DNA of 64,000 bases from Pempheris klunzingeri (lineage: Eukaryota; Chordata; Actinopteri; Acropomatiformes; Pempheridae). The notes beneath the pieces are model-generated. The model ran no database searches, was not told the DNA's origin, and saw nothing but the letters and a program-made list of their open reading frames with translations. Made by a program: the position numbers and the translations under genes. Location: the NCBI RefSeq assembly GCF_042242105.1, contig NC_092027.1:3051506-3115505 (forward strand). Reading direction: 5' to 3'. Below are positions 59,901-64,000 of the stretch, piece by piece (the stretch's first letter is position 1; each line of letters starts with the position of its first letter).

Positions 59901-60112
59901 ACATAAACACTTGTCATGCAAGGTTTAAGACACTGAACATAAAATTCAAACCTTCCCTTTTTCTCCTGTCATCTCTCCACCATCTCCTACCTCATAAAAA
60001 CAAGAATAAAACTAGGAATACTGGGCTTCACCGCTTCTCTTACCTTGACCTCAGCCTCAGAGTAGTTCTGGACCAGGTTCTTCAGCTGTCGGCGGAGCAT
60101 TGAGGACGTCAT
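53181..60112 (-). CDS. Epsin-family endocytic adaptor (ENTH domain, DPF-repeat expanded, no UIMs seen)
   Basis: Nine coding exons: 60044-60112, 59387-59542, 58166-58294, 57712-57832, 57436-57611, 55660-57034, 54874-55020, 54261-54425 and 53181-53737. All phases agree, total 964 residues (human EPN1 is about 576). Residues 1-158 are an ENTH domain (MTSSMLRRQLKNLVQNYSEA, VREATSNDPWGPSS, EKDGKDQGVNVREKAK) with the PIP2-contacting R7/R8, K11, R25, N30, R63 and H72 present. A basic/acidic linker follows, then about 29 DPF and six further DPW motifs (AP-2 appendage binding), a clathrin box (LVDLDDLF) and a C-terminal NPF (KTNNPFLF) for EH domains. The ubiquitin-interacting motifs of EPN1-3 are not found. 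It belongs to the epsin family; EPN1 is possible on synteny, but ENTH divergence leaves the paralogue open. Confidence 0.9.
53894..53921. repeat. (CA)n microsatellite in epsin last intron
   Basis: Perfect CA run upstream (minus strand) of the last epsin exon. It makes the leading Val/Cys frame of a spurious extension of that exon. Confidence 0.95.
55195..55262. repeat. Interspersed-repeat fragment (ATTCAATTTATTTTGTATAG type)
   Basis: TTCAATTCAATTTATTTTGT then ATAGCCCAATATCACAA resembles the end of a repeat very common in percomorph fish genomes. It lies in the epsin intron between exons 6 and 7. Identified from memory. Confidence 0.5.
55940..56110. repeat. 36-bp coding repeat (TTPPKEDPFTAP) in epsin exon 6
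   Basis: Four to five near-identical 36-bp units give the 12-residue TTPPKEDPFTAP repeat, each with one DPF motif. In frame on the minus strand. Confidence 0.92.
56310..56590. repeat. 24-bp coding repeat (DDPFNAPK / GDPFNAPK) in epsin exon 6
   Basis: About twelve tandem 24-bp units encode an eight-residue repeat with one DPF motif each. Units alternate between two nucleotide variants, Asp-first (GATGAT) and Gly-first (GGTGAT), suggesting some duplications copied a 48-bp pair. Frame is kept throughout. Confidence 0.95.
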
Positions 60113-60990
60113 GGTGTCTAAGGGGGGGGCGGGGAATCAAACCAAAATGATCTGATTCAGAGAAATCTAGTGAGCAATGCTGCATACTTAAAAGCAAGCA
60201 TATGCAAAAGGCTGCACATAAACAACACATGCAAGCTCACATACCTTAAGTGAAGTCTGTCTGTGCTGTCAAGGACTTATTTTTGTTGTTTTGCTCAAGT
60301 GCAGTTGCTGGCTCACTGATCATACATTCTGCTGGCCTCTCTTCCTCCGGGCTGCATCAGCTTATCTCAGGATGACAGAAACCAGATCCTACAGCTGCAG
60401 GGAGGAACCAGAGGACATTAAAAGAGCTGAGGCAACACAATCACACTGTGAGACATTGCTAAGAAGACAAGTTATGGACGTGAGTCTGCAAAGCTGGACT
60501 AGAGGTGTGCCTGCACCTGCTGCATGTGACAGCTCATCTCTTGTGTGTCAGTTTGTCATAATCACTGCGACAAACACAGATCCTCAGCTAGGTTAGCAAT
60601 CTGGCTAAGCTACAAGCTAGTTAGCTGCCTGCATCCTGGGACTGGTGAGAGAAAATAAAAGCTAAAAGCCTCATTTGAGGTGCTCCTGGGTGACCAGCGT
60701 GATACATATCAACTGTAAGTCGACGTGCTGGCAGGTAATGCGTCTGTCAGGAGCTTCACGTCGTGTTTTCAGGACCTCGGAGAGCGAAAGGAGACGGCCA
60801 GCAGCCGTCAATATGGCTAACGGCGGAGCTCTGTAGCCAAACGACCAAGAAACAGCTTAAATATGAGACTTTAGCGACCAAATGAAGGGTTAAGGCTACG
60901 CCCAAACAGCCGCTGCTTTTAGCTCAGAATAACACACACACGTTTCGTATGTTAAATATGCACGTTGGCAGCGGAAAATTAAGCACAAAC

Positions 60991-61309
60991 CTGGAGGAGG
61001 TCTTCAGGAATCTTCGAGGAGAGGACACGAAGCGACGATTTCCGCTTCCGCAATTTTCAGCACCCAGCAAGGCCACGCCCCCTCGTTTCAATATTTTTAT
61101 TTTTATTTAATTTAATTTTTAATGCTCATCTCTCGTGTCAACAGTTCTCTATTCGAAAAATATTTTTAAATTAATTACCATATATATTTTTTAATAACAC
61201 CATTTTTTTTTTTTTTTTTAAATGAAAAAGGAGTTTTCATTAAAGTATATTTTTCCTGAATCCTGTTACTAAGAAAGCTTTATCTGACGCCGTCTAGCGG
61301 TTAGGACGT

Positions 61310-61364
<55 letters not shown>

Positions 61365-61414
61365 AATAAATGAGTCACAACCACAACTCCCACATCAATA
61401 ACAGTTGATCCAAG
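60991..61414. promoter_or_regulatory. Bidirectional promoter between epsin (minus) and NECAP (plus)
   Basis: A non-coding epsin leader exon ends at a donor (CTCCAG|GTTTGTG, minus strand) at 60991 and would be spliced to an acceptor at 60118 (CCCCCTTAG), five bases before the epsin ATG. Around 61030-61080 the sequence has two ETS-like motifs (minus strand GCGGAAGCGGAAAT) and a GC/KLF box (CCACGCCCCC, about 61073). The NECAP ATG follows at 61415. Between them lie about 150 bp of AT-rich sequence and a (CA)n run at 61312-61362. Transcription starts are inferred, not visible. Confidence 0.6.
61312..61362. repeat. (CA)n microsatellite in the NECAP 5' flank
   Basis: 51 bp of perfect CA ending 52 bases before the NECAP start codon. 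It would lie inside or just upstream of its 5' UTR. Confidence 0.96.
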
Positions 61415-64000
61415 ATGGCGGCCGAGGGAGAGTACGAGTCGATCCTGTGCGTGAAACCCGATGTCAACGTTTACCGCATCCCGCCGCGAGCTTCAAACCG
61501 CGCGTACAGGTAAGGAGATCACCGCCGGCGGTCAGCGGCGCCGGGAGGAGCTGCGGCGTTGTAGCGGCGTTTGGCGTCGCTCGGTGCGGGCATTTCACTC
61601 CCACCGCCCGCTGCCCGGAGCATGCTTTCAAATGACGGATAAAAGGAGGGCACCGGCTCTCCGTGGTGTCCGTGGGGAGGATGAGGATGAGGATGAGGAT
61701 GATGAGGAGGATATGAAGATGTGGTCACGGCAGAAATAGGTGTTTTTTTTTTATTGTTGTTGTCAGATGTGACGGGGGTGTTTGTCATCGTGCCGGGCGG
61801 TGTGCCAGGACTGTCCCACTGACAGGGAGACCTGTCGGGGCTTTTCTGTGTGCAGCGTCTCTGCAGGAGGTTTTCAGTTTAGACGGTGTGTAAACATTGT
61901 CTGGATGCTTCTCTTATTATGTGACAGCAGCAGCATCATCACCATCATCCTCCTCCTCCTCATCCTCACCACCCACTGCACCCAGTGTACCTGCACATCT
62001 GCACATGAACACCTGCACATTTTCAGTCCTGAACACTGAATGTTTTATATGCAGGTTTGTTTTTCACATATATTTTGTTCATATTTGTACAGATTTATTA
62101 TAGTTGAGGTTATTATTTATTATTCCTATGCTGGTGTAATGTTACTATTTCCCACGCTGGGATCAATAAAGTACATCCATCTATCTATCTACAGTCAGAA
62201 ACCTCACTTGTACAACCAGGCTCTGGACGTAATGGATAAAAAAGCCCGTTCCTGTTGTGTCTGCTGTGTCGAGCTTTACTAATTTTCCGGCTGGAGCCCC
62301 AGAAATCTCTCCAGATATGAATCAGCTCAAACAAATTAATTTCAGATACAAAATCTTGAAGCTAAAAGCAAATGAGATCTATGATCTATGATTTCATGAT
62401 GCTGACATCTGTATATTTTAACTACGTTGTACATGTAAAAGCCCAAAGTGACGAGTTAACAGTTAGAAATGGCTCCAAACTCTCTGTGCATCGTATCATC
62501 GTCTCTATCAGAGTAAAGTAAATGAAGATATAAAGAGGGAGATACAGGGGACACCTTTTTTTATAACCATTCTTAAGCTAATATAAAAAAATAATTAGTA
62601 TTTGTTGTGAAATTAGATTAAGTTGGTGGTTTCCAAACCCCGAATGGTCCCCAAGATGAATCAGAAGGAACACAGAATGATTAGAGGGATGAGAAATGTT
62701 TGGTTTTGGATACTTTTGGTGAAACACGTATTAATACTTTATGGAAAAGTGCAACTATGATTGATTTTAAATATATATATATATATATACTCACATACCA
62801 GTCAACAGCTTTATGCAGAACGCTGTAATGCTTTTGGTTGATCAGATGTTTTAAAACTACCTGGCTGGTTCACTAGTAAATCGTGACTTCAGGGTTTCTG
62901 TTAATATCAATGTCCTGTTAATATAAACATTTTTATGGGTAAAGTTTTGGTCTGACTTTGGTGTTTGTGTTCAGGGCAGCTGACTGGAAGCTGGACACTC
63001 CAGACTGGTCTGGTCGGATGAGGATCACCGCCAAGGGCAAGGTGGCGTTCATCAAACTGGAGGACAAGGTCTCAGGTGGGACTTCATTGATTATTATACT
63101 GCGATCGCTCCGTCATATATTGGCTGCCCCCTGATAATAAACCGCAGCCCCCAGGATGAACTGGACTGTAGGTTAATGGATGGTTTTGTGTTTGTCTCCT
63201 GTCGTTTTCTCCCTCGGGTGCTGCAGGGGAGCTGTTCGCTCAGGCTCCAGTGAAGGAGTATCCCGGCGTCGCAGTGGAAACGGTCAGCGACTCCAGCCGA
63301 TACTTTGTCCTGCGGATACAGGACGACAACGGTGAGGATGTGAATGCTATGAAAAAGCCTGCTTGAAGTCCCTTAATCCCCCTTTTTTTTTTTTTTTTTT
63401 AAGATTGTGGATTTGAAGGCGGCCATGTTGTAACGTCATCTCTCCTCTGCAGGCCGCAGCGCTTTCATAGGCGTGGGCTTCGGGGACCGAGGGGACGCTT
63501 TTGATTTCAACGTGGCTTTGCAGGACCATTTCAAGTGAGCGATGAGAACACAAGTCTCCGTGAAAACAAGATGCTGCGCCGGTGGAAAGCTGCACGCTGT
63601 AGTCTTTCAGAAAAACTGCTGAGGCGATGCAGCGTTTATTTCCGTCCCCGTGCTGATGTGATTGTGTCTCCGTGTGTCTGCAGGTGGGTGAAACAGGAGA
63701 ACGAGTTAAGTAAAAGCGCCCAGCTCGGGGATTCAGGACCAAAACTGGACTTGGGCTTTAAAGAGGGACAGACCATCACGCTCAACATCGGGGTAAGAAC
63801 CAGTGTGTCCGACATGAAAATGTCCAGCCGGTACTGCATCTTCACAACAGTTTAAATAAAATTAAACTATCTGCAAGAGTAGAGAGTCGTGGTCTTTTTA
63901 GTCAGTGGTTTTAGAATTGAATTGGCCTGTAAGTAGTTGTAATAAATCAGAAATGACAGATGCATTTAAAAAGGCGTAAACAGAACTTTATTTACACTAA
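61415..64000 (+). CDS. necap1: NECAP endocytosis-associated protein (adaptin ear-binding coat-associated), 5' part
   Basis: Five coding exons, 61415-61509, 62975-63075, 63227-63331, 63453-63534 and 63684-63792, with matching phases (2,1,1,2,0), give the first 164 residues. They begin [20 protein letters not shown] and include [60 protein letters not shown] and [17 protein letters not shown]. This is the PH-like PHear domain that binds FxDxF motifs and the AP-2 beta linker. NECAPs help control AP-2 and clathrin coats. The C-terminal tail with its WVQF AP-appendage motif must lie beyond the right edge. The sequence mixes NECAP1-like ([12 protein letters not shown]) and NECAP2-like ([20 protein letters not shown]) stretches; NECAP1 is my preferred call, NECAP2 the alternative. 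Position 64000 is only the window border. Confidence 0.9.
62090..62194 (+). repeat. LINE-type 3' tail in NECAP intron 1
   Basis: Ends CACGCTGGGATCAATAAAGT followed by ACATCCATCTATCTATCTAC, the GGGATCAATAAAGT(ATCT)n tail typical of fish non-LTR elements. No coding part. Confidence 0.6.

Overview
This is vertebrate nuclear DNA, almost certainly from a ray-finned (teleost, probably percomorph) fish. Genes are split by GT-AG introns and there are no bacterial-type operons. Microsatellites are abundant, mostly (CA)n. Interspersed repeats have teleost character: a tRNA-like SINE, LINE 3' tails, and a small inverted-repeat DNA element present twice. I rebuilt seven protein-coding genes exon by exon from splice sites, reading-frame phase and family resemblance.

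Layout. (1) 1-15300, minus: 5' part of cnot3 (CCR4-NOT subunit 3). The promoter is at about 15300-15530 and the gene runs off the left edge. (2) 17593-21545, minus: ccdc106, complete, 7 coding exons. (3) About 22000-24510, plus: tmem238, divergent from ccdc106 and probably sharing a promoter region. (4) 24520-32800: gene-free, rich in repeats. (5) 32842-36100, plus: a recoverin/visinin-type photoreceptor calcium sensor. (6) 40068-46129, minus: a GSG1-like claudin-fold membrane protein of GSG1L2 type, with a very long Gly/Met/Val-rich repeat tail. (7) 46130-53180: gene-free, with a 17-bp minisatellite. (8) 53181-61050, minus: an unusual epsin with an ENTH domain, no recognisable ubiquitin-interacting motifs, about 29 DPF motifs and a C-terminal NPF. 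(9) 61415 to the right edge, plus: NECAP (5' five exons), head to head with the epsin.

Biology. The most coherent functional unit is the epsin/NECAP pair. Both families are clathrin/AP-2 endocytic accessory proteins, and here they are transcribed divergently from an interval of about 350 bp. From general knowledge, CNOT3, CCDC106, TMEM238 and EPN1 orthologues lie on human 19q13.4, whereas RCVRN and GSG1L2 are neighbours on human 17p13.1. The window therefore seems to join two ancestral synteny blocks. Most long open frames outside the listed exons are by-products of tandem repeats. I found no rRNA, functional tRNA, CRISPR or intact transposase/reverse transcriptase gene.
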